A DNA stretch of 64,000 bases from Streptomyces zhihengii. GTDB taxonomy: Bacteria > Actinomycetota > Actinomycetes > Streptomycetales > Streptomycetaceae. The stretch spans positions 124,001 through 188,000 of the forward strand of contig NZ_JAFEJA010000001.1 of NCBI RefSeq assembly GCF_016919245.1. The letters run 5' to 3'. The notes beneath the pieces are model-generated. The model did not search any database. It worked only from the letters and a program-made list of their open reading frames with translations, and was not told where the DNA came from. Numbering within the stretch: position 1 is the first letter of the stretch; each line of letters opens with the position of its first letter. Of this stretch, positions 49,768-58,699 are shown in pieces. The position numbers and the translations under genes were made by a program.

Positions 49768-51237
49768 TCAGGGGGACACGGTGGCGCCGGTTCGTTCCGC
49801 GGGTCCGGTGGCGGGTGCGGTGGCGCCGTCCGCCGGCGCGGGGTGCGCGGCCCGTCCGGCGCGCAGCGCGAAGGCGCCGATGACGCAGGCGAGCAGGGCC
49901 GCCGCGAAGGGGACGAGCAGACCGGCGCGGTACCCCTCCATCAGCGCGGCCGGAGTCTCCCCCCGGGTGGCGGCCACGCTGACGGCGGTGGCGGCGGAGA
50001 GGCCGAGCGCGGCGCCGAACTGGAAGGCGGTGTACAGGAGTCCGCCCGCGAGCCCCTGCTCCTCCTCGGCGATCCCCGAGGTCGCCACGATGGTGAGCGG
50101 TCCGTAGGCGAGCGCGAACGCCACGCCCAGGATGAGCAGCCCCGGGAACATCGCCGCGTAGCTCCAGTCCGCGCCCAGCGGGAGGAACAGGCCGTAGGAG
50201 AGCACGGCCAGCAGCAGTCCTCCGAGGATCACCCGCGCGTTGCCGAAGCGGCGGACCAGACGCGGGGTGAGGGTCGGTGAGAGAACCGCGTCGACGCCCA
50301 TGACGAGCATCGCGAAGCTCGTCTGGAGCGTCGACCAGCCCCGCAGCTCCTGGAGGTAGAGCACCACGAGGAACTGGAAGCCGAAGAAGCCGGCGGCGAA
50401 CAGCATCGCCGCGAGGTTCGCCCGTACCAGGGATCCGTTGCGGAAGACGCCCAGGCGCACCAGGGGCTCGGCGGAGCGCCGTTCGACGACGAGGAAGACC
50501 ACGAGGAACGCCAGCCCCGCGAGCAGGATCGCGGCGCTGGCGGCGATGCCGGCATGGGCCGCGCGCTCCACTCCCAGCACGATCAGCACGAGGGCGGCGG
50601 TGACGGTGAGCGCGCCCGCGGTGTCGACGTGCTGGCCGGTTCTGTCCGGACGCCGTGACGCGGGGACGAGGGCGAGGGCGGCGACGAGGATGAGGAAGGA
50701 GAGGACGACCGGGGCGAAGAAGACCCAGCGCCAGCCCAGCGCGGTGAGCAGTCCGCCGGCGACGAGTCCGATGGAGAAGCCCGCCGCGGCGGTGCCGGAG
50801 TAGAGGAGCAGCGCCTTGTCGCGCTCCGGCCCCTCGGGGAAGCCCGTGGTGATGATGGAAAGACCGGCCGGCGTCATGAAGGCGGCGGCGACGCCGGTGA
50901 CGAAGCGGGCGACGATCAGCATCCATCCCTCGGTGGCGAGTCCGCCGAGCCCGGAGAACAGCAGGAAGACGGTGAGCCAGAGGACGAACATCCGGCGGCG
51001 GCCGAACAGGTCGGCCGCGCGGCCGCCGAGGAGCATGAAGCCTCCGTAACCGAGTACGTAGGCGCTCATGACCCACTGCAGCTCACCGGTGGACAGTCCG
51101 AGGTCGGCGCGGATCGACGGCAGTGCCACGTTGAGCATGGCGACGTCGATGCCTTCGAGGAAGATCGCTCCGCACAGGACGAGCAGAACGCCCCATGTGC
51201 GGGCGTCCGGCCCGCTCGCGGTCTCGGCAGCACTCAT
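49768..51237 (-). CDS. MFS drug exporter (DHA2/EmrB-QacA type)
   Basis: A 489-residue inner membrane protein with about 14 hydrophobic segments. N-terminal motifs are F-L-E-G-I-D-V-A-M-L-N-V-A-L-P near residue 29 (motif D1 of DHA2 exporters), L-G-G-R-A-A-D-L-F-G-R-R-R near 70 (motif A) and L-I-V-A-R-F-V-T-G-V near 105. The DHA2 family exports antibiotics and dyes by proton antiport. The ATG at 51237 has AAAGGGG ten bases upstream. A divergent LysR gene lies 142 bases away and probably controls it. Confidence 0.85.
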   Translation of the reverse strand: MSAAETASGPDARTWGVLLVLCGAIFLEGIDVAMLNVALPSIRADLGLSTGELQWVMSAYVLGYGGFMLLGGRAADLFGRRRMFVLWLTVFLLFSGLGGLATEGWMLIVARFVTGVAAAFMTPAGLSIITTGFPEGPERDKALLLYSGTAAAGFSIGLVAGGLLTALGWRWVFFAPVVLSFLILVAALALVPASRRPDRTGQHVDTAGALTVTAALVLIVLGVERAAHAGIAASAAILLAGLAFLVVFLVVERRSAEPLVRLGVFRNGSLVRANLAAMLFAAGFFGFQFLVVLYLQELRGWSTLQTSFAMLVMGVDAVLSPTLTPRLVRRFGNARVILGGLLLAVLSYGLFLPLGADWSYAAMFPGLLILGVAFALAYGPLTIVATSGIAEEEQGLAGGLLYTAFQFGAALGLSAATAVSVAATRGETPAALMEGYRAGLLVPFAAALLACVIGAFALRAGRAAHPAPADGATAPATGPAERTGATVSP

Positions 51238-51326
51238 GACGAGTGAACCCCTTTCGGAGTGGTGGCCCGGGTGATGCCGCAAGCCTTCTCCACGCCTCTC
51301 GGGGGAACAACAGCGATCAACGCAAC

Positions 51327-51351
51327 GTTCGTACAGCCGGACTTACCGAAC
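51327..51351. promoter_or_regulatory. LysR-type inverted repeat upstream of the LysR gene
   Basis: GTTCG, 15 bases, CGAAC in the MFS/LysR intergenic region, 29 bases before the LysR start; arm length and spacing suit a LysR-type site. Confidence 0.45.
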
Positions 51352-51379
51352 CACGGACCGCGCGAGCCCGGAGACGTAC

Positions 51380-52303
51380 GTGGACCACAACGAACTCGAG
51401 TGCTTCCTCGTGCTCTGCGAGGAGCTGCACTTCGGCCGGACGGCCACCCGCCTGCGTCTCTCCCGCGCCCGGGTGAGCCAGCTGGTCCAGAAGCTCGAAC
51501 GGCGCGTGGGAGCACCGCTGTTCACCCGTACGAGCCGCCATGTCGCGCTCACCGATCTCGGCGGCCGGCTGCGGGACGACCTCGCACCGCACCACCGGGG
51601 GATCGAGGAGGCCCTGGCGCGTGCCGCGGCGTCGGCACGCGGCATCGAAGGCGTCCTGCACGTCGGCTTCTCGACGTCCCTGGCCGGGGAGGTGGTGATG
51701 AAGACCATCGAGGCGCTGCGCACCACCCATCCCGAACTCGCCGTCGAGGTGTGCGAGGTGCCGCTGTCCGATCCGTACGGAATGCTGCGGAAGGGCGCGT
51801 TCGACGTCCAGCTGGCGGACTTCCCCGTCCACGAGGAGGACCTGACACGCAGTCCCACGATCCTCGTCGAGGACCGGGTCCTGGCCGTCGCGGCCGGGCA
51901 TCCCCTGGCCGGAAGGGACAGGGTGACGCTGGAGGACCTGGGCGATGTGACGCTGCTGGCCATCGACGGGGACATCCCGGAGTACTGGCTGGAGCATCAG
52001 CTGCCGACGCGCACACCCGGTGGCAGGAGCATCGCGCGGGGGCCGTCCGTCACCAATCTCCAGGAGGCGCTGACGCTCGTCGCCGGAGGCCGGGGAGCGC
52101 TGCTGTCGGGGGCGCACACCGCCCTGTACCACGGTCGCCCCGGCATCCGCTACATCCCGGTGGAGGAGGACAAGCCCCTCGGATACGGCCTGATGTGGCG
52201 GTCCGGCGGCGGGAGCCGCGCCATCCGGCTCTTCGGCCGCGCGGCACGCGAGATCGCGCGGGAGATGGCTCCGGCCGGTCCCGGGAGTCGCGTACCCGGC
52301 TGA
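51380..52303 (+). CDS. LysR-family regulator
   Basis: A 307-residue regulator. Residues 3-62 are the LysR helix-turn-helix (E-L-E-C-F-L-V-L-C-E-E-L-H-F-G-R-T-A; R-V-S-Q-L-V-Q-K-L-E-R-R-V-G-A-P-L-F). The periplasmic-binding-like effector domain begins at about 92 (G-V-L-H-V-G-F-S-T-S-L) and contains R-K-G-A-F-D-V-Q-L-A-D-F-P near 137. The GTG at 51380 follows GGAGACGTAC. Divergent from the DHA2 exporter. Confidence 0.85.
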   Translation: MDHNELECFLVLCEELHFGRTATRLRLSRARVSQLVQKLERRVGAPLFTRTSRHVALTDLGGRLRDDLAPHHRGIEEALARAAASARGIEGVLHVGFSTSLAGEVVMKTIEALRTTHPELAVEVCEVPLSDPYGMLRKGAFDVQLADFPVHEEDLTRSPTILVEDRVLAVAAGHPLAGRDRVTLEDLGDVTLLAIDGDIPEYWLEHQLPTRTPGGRSIARGPSVTNLQEALTLVAGGRGALLSGAHTALYHGRPGIRYIPVEEDKPLGYGLMWRSGGGSRAIRLFGRAAREIAREMAPAGPGSRVPG

Positions 52304-52328
52304 TCGGGTACGGCGCCGGGGCCGTGTC

Positions 52329-52862
52329 TCACGGGCGGGGCTCCAGCACCTCCAGGGCGCCGGTCTCGGTGTCGAAGCTGCGCAGGGTGGTGAGGTGGGC
52401 CCGGAGCGGTGGTGCCGGGAGCAGTTCGGGGATCCGCCGGCCGGAGAAGGCACCGGCCCGCCTGGTCCGGCCGAGGGTGACGTGCGGGCTCCAGACGGCG
52501 GGCTCGTGGAAGGGGTTGAGGGTCTCGGGCGGGCTGTCCGAGACCACCGCGTCCCACACCCGGCGGTGCAGCGCGGCCAGCGCGGCGTCCAGGTCCAGGG
52601 CCCAGGCCAGGACCGAGGTGGGCCGCTCGAAGCGGACCACACCGGTGAAGCGCACCGGCAGCGGCAGGGCGGCGGCCACCGCGGCGAGTTCCCAGCGGAT
52701 CGGGGCGGTCAGCTCCGGGCAGGCGGCCAGAGTGAGGTGGGGGCTGTTCGTCGGTGCGCGGTGGCGCGCCTGACTGGGCAGCCCCGCGTCGGCCAGCCGT
52801 CTCCAGGCCTCCCGGACCGCCAGATCCGCCGCCTCGTCCAACAGAAGCTCCACCGTGCGCAC
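52329..52862 (-). CDS. 2'-5' RNA ligase-like 2H phosphoesterase
   Basis: A 177-residue protein with the two H-x-T motifs of the 2H superfamily: S-P-H-L-T-L-A near residue 41 and S-P-H-V-T-L-G-R near 125, in symmetric halves. Bacterial relatives (ThpR/LigT) are cyclic phosphodiesterases acting on 2',3'-cyclic or 2'-5' RNA ends. GTG 52862. It is convergent with the LysR gene (25 bases between stops). Confidence 0.8.
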   Translation of the reverse strand: MRTVELLLDEAADLAVREAWRRLADAGLPSQARHRAPTNSPHLTLAACPELTAPIRWELAAVAAALPLPVRFTGVVRFERPTSVLAWALDLDAALAALHRRVWDAVVSDSPPETLNPFHEPAVWSPHVTLGRTRRAGAFSGRRIPELLPAPPLRAHLTTLRSFDTETGALEVLEPRP

Positions 52863-52954
52863 CGCCGCAGCCTACCGGCGATCACCCGCGGGGACGGCGG
52901 GCGGGGCGCCCGGCCGTGTTGGTGGGTCGCGGGGGCGGCGGATAGCGTGCCGCC

Positions 52955-53542
52955 ATGGCGAAGACGGCGAAGCGGCGGACCCTGTACCGGCAGGGGACCG
53001 GATTCTGGCGGATGACGGCCAAGTGGTGCCTGGTCTTCGGGGCCTTGTACCTGCTGGACGGGGGGCTGATCCGCTCGTGGGGCGACGCGCTCGTGTGGCC
53101 GCTGATCGGGGTCCTGTTGTGGGTGCCGTTCGGGATAGGCGTCGTCTGGTACGCGAACAAGGACCGGCGGGTCGAGCTGACGACGCGTGAGCTGCGCATC
53201 CGGCGCAAGCGCCTGCCGATGGAGAGCGTGAACCTCCTGCATGTGGCGCGGCTGTGGCTGGAGGGCCGGTCGACGGCGGACGACCGGCCGGTGGCCGAAT
53301 GGGCACGCGTCGTACGGGTGGTGTGGGTGCCGCTGCGGGACGGCCGCGCGTACGGGGTGGAGTTCCGGGACCCGGCGGCGTTCGCCGGGGTCTTCGGCGC
53401 CTTCGCCGTCGAGGCGTGCGGCGGGCCGGACGTCGTCCGCGCGAGGGCCGCCGCGGAGACCTACCCGGAGCCCCGCCCGATGCGGGCCCGGTCCTCCGGC
53501 GGCGACGGTTCCCGGCTGGACGCGCTGGACCTCTTCGGCTGA
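52955..53542 (+). CDS. two-pass membrane protein with PH-like domain
   Basis: A 195-residue protein. Two hydrophobic segments at about 25-38 (C-L-V-F-G-A-L-Y-L-L) and 48-66 (W-P-L-I-G-V-L-L-W-V-P-F-G-I-G-V-V-W) are followed by a beta-rich cytoplasmic domain (V-E-L-T-T-R-E-L-R-I-R-R; V-V-R-V-V-W-V-P-L-R-D-G-R-A-Y-G-V-E-F-R) resembling bacterial PH domains. Family not named. Divergent from the phosphoesterase with 92 bases between. Confidence 0.6.
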   Translation: MAKTAKRRTLYRQGTGFWRMTAKWCLVFGALYLLDGGLIRSWGDALVWPLIGVLLWVPFGIGVVWYANKDRRVELTTRELRIRRKRLPMESVNLLHVARLWLEGRSTADDRPVAEWARVVRVVWVPLRDGRAYGVEFRDPAAFAGVFGAFAVEACGGPDVVRARAAAETYPEPRPMRARSSGGDGSRLDALDLFG

Positions 53543-53573
53543 CGACGGCACGCGCGGGGGGCGCACGCCCGGG

Positions 53574-53615
53574 CGGCACGCGGTGGGCGTCCGGGCATGC
53601 GCCCTCCGCGTGCCG
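53574..53615. terminator. bidirectional hairpin between convergent genes
   Basis: CGGCACGCGGTGGGCG and CGCCCTCCGCGTGCCG pair at 15 of 16 positions around a ten-base loop, between stops at 53542 and 53628. Confidence 0.7.
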
Positions 53616-53627
53616 TCCGGGCCCGGA

Positions 53628-55598
53628 TCACGCTCCGTGGACGCGGAGCTGCGCGACCTGACCGGCCGGCCAGCCGGTGTTGGCGGTGAAGACCAGGCGC
53701 AGATGGCGGGTGGCCGTACCGGCGGGCAGGGTCAGGGTGGCGGTGTTCCCGGTGGACGGGTCGAAGGTGTACGCGGCGGCCCCGAGCAGCGGGGTGAGGG
53801 CCGAGCCGTCGGTGCCGCCCTGCACGGTGACCGTCTGGCTGCGGGTGGCCCAGGCGACGGCCGGAGGGAGCGCCAGGACGATGCGGCGCACGCCGGTGAC
53901 GGACCCCAGGTCGACCTGGAGCCATTGCGGGAAGGCGTGGTTGGCGCTCTCCCAGTAGGTGTGCGGGCTGCCGTCGACGGCGTTGCCCGGACCGTAGGAC
54001 TGGGTGGAACCGCTCGCGGTCGCCGGCCGGTTCAGCGCCAGGTCGACGTCGGCGGAACCGCCGGTGGTGGCGGTGACCCGCGCCGACGGCTCGGAGACGG
54101 ATCCGGCCGCGTCGAGGGCCTGCACGTCGAAGGTGTGGGCGGCCCCGGCGGTGAGCCCGGTGACGGTGAACGCGGTGGCGTTCGCGGGGGCCGTGGCGAT
54201 CGGGGTGGCGGTGCCGCCGGTGACCCGGCGGATGCGGTAGCCCGTCACGCCGGTGTTGTCGGTGGAGGCGGTCCAGGCGAGCGACACACTGGTGTCGGTC
54301 GTCGCGGTCACCCGGAGGTCCCCCGGGGCGGTCGGCGGTACGGTGTCGCCCCCGAGCAGCGGCGGGGTGGGCCGGACGGGGGTGAGGGGGGCGAGGCCCT
54401 TCAGCATCCGGCCGCCGTCGCCCGTGAGGCGCAGGTAGTAGTCGGAGGAGCAGGCGGTTCCGTCCTCGTCGAGCCCGAGGAGACCCGAACCGGCCGGGAT
54501 CCACTCCTGGGACTCGGCGGTCTTGGCGATCTGGTTGCCCTCGTTGTACTCGTCGAACATGGAGATGTAGACGCTCGGCACACCGGCCCGGCCCATGTTC
54601 CAGAACTGCCGCCACATGAAGTCGCCGTGGGCGCGCTGCCGTTCGGTCACCCCGCCGGGGAGCACGCACGGCTGGTAGTCGATGCCGTGCGCGGCGCACT
54701 CGGCCAGGTCCGGCACGGTCGCCACCTCGTGGAAGTGGTCGGCGTCCGCGGCGTTCCCGATCCGGCCGACCAGCCACGGCGAGAGCATGTCGAACGCGTG
54801 GTAGACCCCGGAGAACCCGGGCCGGGAGTCCCGGTCGCCCCTGCGCCACCAGGTCGGCACCCCGCCGATCACGTAACACCCCTGCGCCTTGAACCAGTTG
54901 ACGACGTCGAGGCACGGTTCCGGGGCGAAGGGCCGCTGGCCGTCGTTGAAGCCGAAGCCCCAGATGCAGACCACCGGCCTGCCGTTCTGCCGGGCGTAGG
55001 CGGGCGAGGCCGTGTGGGCCCGCATCTTGGCGGTCCAGTCGGCCTTGATGTCGTGCTGCATGCCCGTCCAGTCGGAGACGTCGTACATGATGTAGAACTT
55101 CACCCCCTGGGACTCTGCCGCGCCGCGCACCCTGGAGGCCATCACATCGCGGGTCGGGCCCTCGCCGCCGGTGGGGTTGAAGCGCTGGAGCGCGGCGGTG
55201 TCGATGCCGTACTCCTTCATCCAGCGGAAGTGGACGTCGACCGTCGACTGGTCGTAGGAGGAGAACAGCGTGGCCGTCTGCCCGTTGCCGAGGTCGCCGA
55301 AGGCGGTGCGGTAGGTGGCCGGGTAGTCGCGGACGTCCGGCCAGGCGACGATGGCGTTGTTCCCCGCGGACGGCGACTGACCCCAGTTCCGGGACCAGTG
55401 CCACCAGCCGTTGATCGGGGCGCCGTCTCCGGCGCAGGCGAACCATCCCTGGTACCCCACGGTCACCTTGCCGACCACGTCGCCGGGCGGACTCGCGGCG
55501 GCGGCGGGGCGGGCGAGCGCGGTCTGCCCCGCCCCCAGGACTCCGACGGCTCCCGCCGCGGTCGCCGCCTGCAGAATCGTGCGCCGTGAAACACCCAT
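53628..55598 (-). CDS. Tat-exported GH71/99-like glycosidase with FN3 and discoidin-type modules
   Basis: A 656-residue precursor. The signal has the twin-arginine motif S-R-R-T-I-L-Q-A-A (residues 4-12), a hydrophobic core and A-A-A near 35. The catalytic part (about 40-395) carries G-Y-Q-G-W-F near 48, W-W-H-W near 66, F-Y-I-M-Y-D-V-S-D near 165, I-W-G-F-G-F near 207 and S-M-F-D-E-Y-N-E-G near 335, where the last Glu could be catalytic; these match GH71/GH99-like enzymes. An FN3 domain (T-A-P-G-D-L-R-V-T-A near 415) and a C-terminal F5/8 type C sugar-binding module (A-S-G-S-T-Q-S-Y-G near 515) follow. ATG 55598 has GGAGGAGACC upstream. Confidence 0.8.
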   Translation of the reverse strand: MGVSRRTILQAATAAGAVGVLGAGQTALARPAAAASPPGDVVGKVTVGYQGWFACAGDGAPINGWWHWSRNWGQSPSAGNNAIVAWPDVRDYPATYRTAFGDLGNGQTATLFSSYDQSTVDVHFRWMKEYGIDTAALQRFNPTGGEGPTRDVMASRVRGAAESQGVKFYIMYDVSDWTGMQHDIKADWTAKMRAHTASPAYARQNGRPVVCIWGFGFNDGQRPFAPEPCLDVVNWFKAQGCYVIGGVPTWWRRGDRDSRPGFSGVYHAFDMLSPWLVGRIGNAADADHFHEVATVPDLAECAAHGIDYQPCVLPGGVTERQRAHGDFMWRQFWNMGRAGVPSVYISMFDEYNEGNQIAKTAESQEWIPAGSGLLGLDEDGTACSSDYYLRLTGDGGRMLKGLAPLTPVRPTPPLLGGDTVPPTAPGDLRVTATTDTSVSLAWTASTDNTGVTGYRIRRVTGGTATPIATAPANATAFTVTGLTAGAAHTFDVQALDAAGSVSEPSARVTATTGGSADVDLALNRPATASGSTQSYGPGNAVDGSPHTYWESANHAFPQWLQVDLGSVTGVRRIVLALPPAVAWATRSQTVTVQGGTDGSALTPLLGAAAYTFDPSTGNTATLTLPAGTATRHLRLVFTANTGWPAGQVAQLRVHGA

Positions 55599-55700
55599 CT
55601 GGTCTCCTCCGGAGAACGGCCGGGTCGCCGCCCGCCGCCCGGCCGTCGGGGTCCGGCGGGGCGGAACGGTGACGCGTATGCGTATGGTCGGTGACACGGC

Positions 55701-55728
55701 AATGTAATTGATGGCGCGAGAAACGCAA
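55701..55728 (-). promoter_or_regulatory. promoter of the GH71/99-like gene
   Basis: On the minus strand TTGCGT (55728-55723), 16 bases, TACATT (55706-55701). It lies about 105 bases upstream of the start in a locally A/T-richer part of the 410-bp gap between 55599 and 56008. Downstream, tandem GCGTAT units (55673-55686) could be an operator. Confidence 0.6.
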
Positions 55729-55860
55729 GAAGTCGCACAGGAGTGGTGATTTTTCGGCCGCCGTAGCGCTCCCGGCGCGCGGCGACCCGCACCGGACGGG
55801 GGCGGCCCCGGGCGGATCCGCGGGCACGGACGGCGGCGCGCCGGACCGCGCCCGGGAGCG

Positions 55861-55912
55861 ACCCGGCCGCGCGACCCGGCCGCGCGGCCCGGCCGCGCGG
55901 CCCGGCCGCGCC
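55861..55912. repeat. four tandem 13-bp GC repeats
   Basis: ACCCGGCCGCGCG twice, then GCCCGGCCGCGCG and GCCCGGCCGCGCC, immediately upstream of the secreted carboxylesterase gene (about 96 bases before its start). Entirely G/C apart from two A. Confidence 0.85.
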
Positions 55913-56008
55913 CCGGCGGGACCGGTGATTCGCGCGATGCGCCCGGCGTGTGCGGGCGTCGACACTGCGGTGCCCCTGTCAGCAGACGATCCCCGCACGG
56001 AGGTACCG

Positions 56009-57631
56009 ATGCCCGGTCCGCACACGAGGAACAAGGCAAGGACGGCGCGACGTTCGCCGTCGTGGCGGCGCCGCTTGCGGGGCGTGCTGGCGGGCGCGCT
56101 CCTGCTGTCGGCGACCGGGCTGGGCGCCGCGCCCGCCGGGGCCGCTCCGGCGGGCGACGACACGACCGTCACCACCCGCTACGGGCAGGTGCGGGGCACG
56201 GCGGGCGCGCGGGCCGACGAGTACCTCGGCATCCCCTACGCCGCGCCGCCGGTCGGCGGCCTGCGCTGGAAGCCGCCCGCCGCGCCCGCGCGCTGGACGG
56301 GTGTCCGGGACGCCACGGCCCCCGGCAACCCGTGCATGCAGACCGGCTCGTCGACCCCCTGGGGCGATCTGGCCGGCCCCGGCACCCCCGGCGAGGACTG
56401 TCTCTACCTCAACGTCCACACGCCCGCCGAACGCTCCCTGCGCGACCGGCCCGTGATGGTCTGGATCCACGGCGGCGGCTTCACCATCGGTTCCGGGACC
56501 TTCTACGACGGCGGCGAGCTGGCCGCCCGGGGCGACGTGGTCGTCGTCACCCTCAACTACCGTCTCGGCGCCTTCGGTTACCTCGCCCACCCGGGCCTCG
56601 CGGGAGAGTCGGCGGACGGCGTCTCCGGCAACTACGGCCTCCTCGACCAGCAGGCGGCCCTGCGCTGGGTGCGACAGAACATCGGAGCCTTCGGCGGCGA
56701 CGCCCGCAACGTCACGGTCTTCGGCGAGTCGGCGGGCGGCGGCAGCGTCTGCCAGCACCTCGTCTCCCCCCGCGCGACCGGCCTCTTCGACCGCGCCATC
56801 GCCCAGTCGGGCTGCGGCTTCCCGCTGCCCACCCAGGAGTCGCAGCAGCGCAACGGGGTCTCCTGGGCCGGCTCCCTGGGCTGCGCCGACGTCGCCTGCC
56901 TGCGCGGCAGGCCCGCCGCCGAACTGCTCGCGGCCTCGACGAGCCCCACCGCCCGCTGGGTTCCGAACGTCGACGGCCGCGTCGTCCCGCTCCAGATCGC
57001 CGACGCGCTGGAGAGCGGCAGGTTCCACCGTGTGCCCGTCCTCCAGGGCACCACCGCCGACGAGGGCCGGCTCACCGTGGCGACCACCTACGACCTGGCG
57101 GGCCGCCCGCTGACCGCGGCCGGATACCCGGTGGCCGTCCGCGCCCTGTACGGCGACCGTGCCGACGCGGTCCTGGCCCGCTACCCGCTGTCGGCCCACG
57201 GCTCCCCCGCCGAGGCCCTCGGCGCGATCCTCACCGACGCGCAGTTCGCCTGCCTCCAGTCCCGCTCGGCACGGCTGATGGCCGGTCATACGCTGTCCTA
57301 CCAGTACGAGTTCGCCGACCGCGGCGCCATGGACCACCTCGGCCTGCCGGTGAGCTTCCCGCTCGGCGCCCCGCACGGATCCGAGATCCGCTACGTCTTC
57401 GGCGGCGTCTCGGGCACCCCCGCCCAGAACGCCCTGGCGGCCAGGATGCTCGGCTACTGGACCGCCTTCGCCCGCACCGGCGTCCCGTACGCGGCCGACG
57501 CCCCCCGCTGGAACCGGTATCCGAAGGTGCAGGTGCTCGCGCCCGGGGCGATCACCTCCTCGACGACCTTCCCCCAGGACCACCGGTGCGACCTGTGGCT
57601 GCCCGGGGAGACGGCGGCCGCCCGGCGCTGA
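56009..57631 (+). CDS. secreted type B carboxylesterase
   Basis: A 540-residue precursor. Basic N-terminus (residues 1-25), hydrophobic core G-V-L-A-G-A-L-L-L-S-A-T and an A-x-A cleavage site near 45 mark export. The mature enzyme shows G-I-P-Y-A-A-P-P-V-G, E-D-C-L-Y-L-N-V near 133, oxyanion-hole W-I-H-G-G-G-F near 152, nucleophile G-E-S-A-G-G near 240, acid T-A-D-E-G near 350 and His G-A-P-H-G-S-E near 455; Cys pairs near 110/131 and 267/292 suit an extracellular protein. The remnant at 9783-10109 is a fragment of a related gene. CGGAGG precedes ATG 56009; it is divergent from the glycosidase. Confidence 0.87.
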   Translation: MPGPHTRNKARTARRSPSWRRRLRGVLAGALLLSATGLGAAPAGAAPAGDDTTVTTRYGQVRGTAGARADEYLGIPYAAPPVGGLRWKPPAAPARWTGVRDATAPGNPCMQTGSSTPWGDLAGPGTPGEDCLYLNVHTPAERSLRDRPVMVWIHGGGFTIGSGTFYDGGELAARGDVVVVTLNYRLGAFGYLAHPGLAGESADGVSGNYGLLDQQAALRWVRQNIGAFGGDARNVTVFGESAGGGSVCQHLVSPRATGLFDRAIAQSGCGFPLPTQESQQRNGVSWAGSLGCADVACLRGRPAAELLAASTSPTARWVPNVDGRVVPLQIADALESGRFHRVPVLQGTTADEGRLTVATTYDLAGRPLTAAGYPVAVRALYGDRADAVLARYPLSAHGSPAEALGAILTDAQFACLQSRSARLMAGHTLSYQYEFADRGAMDHLGLPVSFPLGAPHGSEIRYVFGGVSGTPAQNALAARMLGYWTAFARTGVPYAADAPRWNRYPKVQVLAPGAITSSTTFPQDHRCDLWLPGETAAARR

Positions 57632-57657
57632 GCGGTGCCGGACGCACGGCGAGCGGC

Positions 57658-58557
57658 TCAGGGCCGGCGGGCCGCCCAGACGGTGCGCTCGGTGCGCACG
57701 CCGAGGTCGTCGCGGCGCAGGATGCTGTGCTCGCCGTCGAGGTCCAGGAGCGCGTCGAGGGCGGCGAGGTCCTCCGGGGCGAGGGTCTCGCCGACCGCGC
57801 CGCGGATGCGCCGCAGGGTGCCGTGGGCGTAGCGGCCGACGGTCCCGCCCCGGTCGCCCGCGATGTCGACGGCGACGGTGCGCTCGTCCTCGACGGCGAA
57901 GCCCGCGGCGGTCAGCATCGGCCCCCAGTCGGCGCCGCGGTGCGGGACGTGTTCGGCGTGGAAGCCGTCGGTCGCCCGGTGGACGCGCTCCTCCAGCCCC
58001 GGCCGGCCCTCGGGGGCGTCGGCGGGCAGGAACCGGGGGAAGCCGTCCAGCTCGACGACGGCGAACAGTCCGCCCGGCGCGAGGAGCCGGTGGACGCCGC
58101 GCAGCGCGCGGTCGGGGCGGGCCATGTGGTGCATGGACGCGGAGGCCCAGACCAGGTCCGGGGTGCCGAGGTCGGGCCAGTCGTCGGCGTCGAGGTCGGC
58201 CTGCACGGTGCGCACCCGGTCAGCGACGCCCCGGGCGCACGCCTTCTCGCGCAGGAGCTGGAGATGGCCGGCGGAGGCGTCGACGGCGGTGACGTGCGCC
58301 TCGGGGAAGCGTTCGAGGAGCGCGAAGGTGCCCGCGCCGGTGCCGCAGCCCAGGTCCACGATCCGGCGCGGTCCGGCCTTCAGCGGCAGCCGGGCGGTGA
58401 TGGACGCGAGGTGTCCGGCGAGGACCTCGGCGTCCAGTTCGAGGATCTCCGCCTGTCCGCCGTCACCGTCGCCGTCCTGGTGACGGCCGGCCTGGGGGCC
58501 GTGCCCGTGGTGGTGGCCGCTGTCGCGGTGGGACGTGTGGGAGTGCGCTTGGGTCAT
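57658..58557 (-). CDS. class I SAM methyltransferase with His-rich N-terminus
   Basis: A 299-residue enzyme. The first 35 residues are rich in His and Gly (S-H-H-like run S-G-H-H-H-G-H-G), perhaps metal-binding. The methyltransferase core has motif I V-D-L-G-C-G-T-G-A-G near residue 68, motif II V-T-A-V-D-A-S near 88 and D-L-V-W-A-S-A-S-M-H-H near 130, typical of UbiE-like small-molecule methyltransferases. Substrate unknown. The XRE regulator gene lies upstream on the same strand and a palindrome at 58598 sits 40 bases before the start, so it may be a regulated target. Confidence 0.8.
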   Translation of the reverse strand: MTQAHSHTSHRDSGHHHGHGPQAGRHQDGDGDGGQAEILELDAEVLAGHLASITARLPLKAGPRRIVDLGCGTGAGTFALLERFPEAHVTAVDASAGHLQLLREKACARGVADRVRTVQADLDADDWPDLGTPDLVWASASMHHMARPDRALRGVHRLLAPGGLFAVVELDGFPRFLPADAPEGRPGLEERVHRATDGFHAEHVPHRGADWGPMLTAAGFAVEDERTVAVDIAGDRGGTVGRYAHGTLRRIRGAVGETLAPEDLAALDALLDLDGEHSILRRDDLGVRTERTVWAARRP

Positions 58558-58597
58558 GACCCCACCGTAGGCCGCTCATGCGCCTGACGCACGACAG

Positions 58598-58614
58598 CTT
58601 GCGCGATACGCAAG
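58598..58614. promoter_or_regulatory. palindrome before the methyltransferase gene
   Basis: CTTGCGcgataCGCAAG, six-base perfect arms with five-base centre. A half-like CGCAAG also occurs near 59332, close to the XRE gene start, which hints at the XRE protein as binder. Confidence 0.55.
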
Positions 58615-58699
58615 AAGGTGGCTCCGGGCGCTGCCCGCCGCGCAAGACCGCACCCGCGAGACCGCGCCCGCGCGCGGTGCCCGACGCCGCCGGGAGCCG

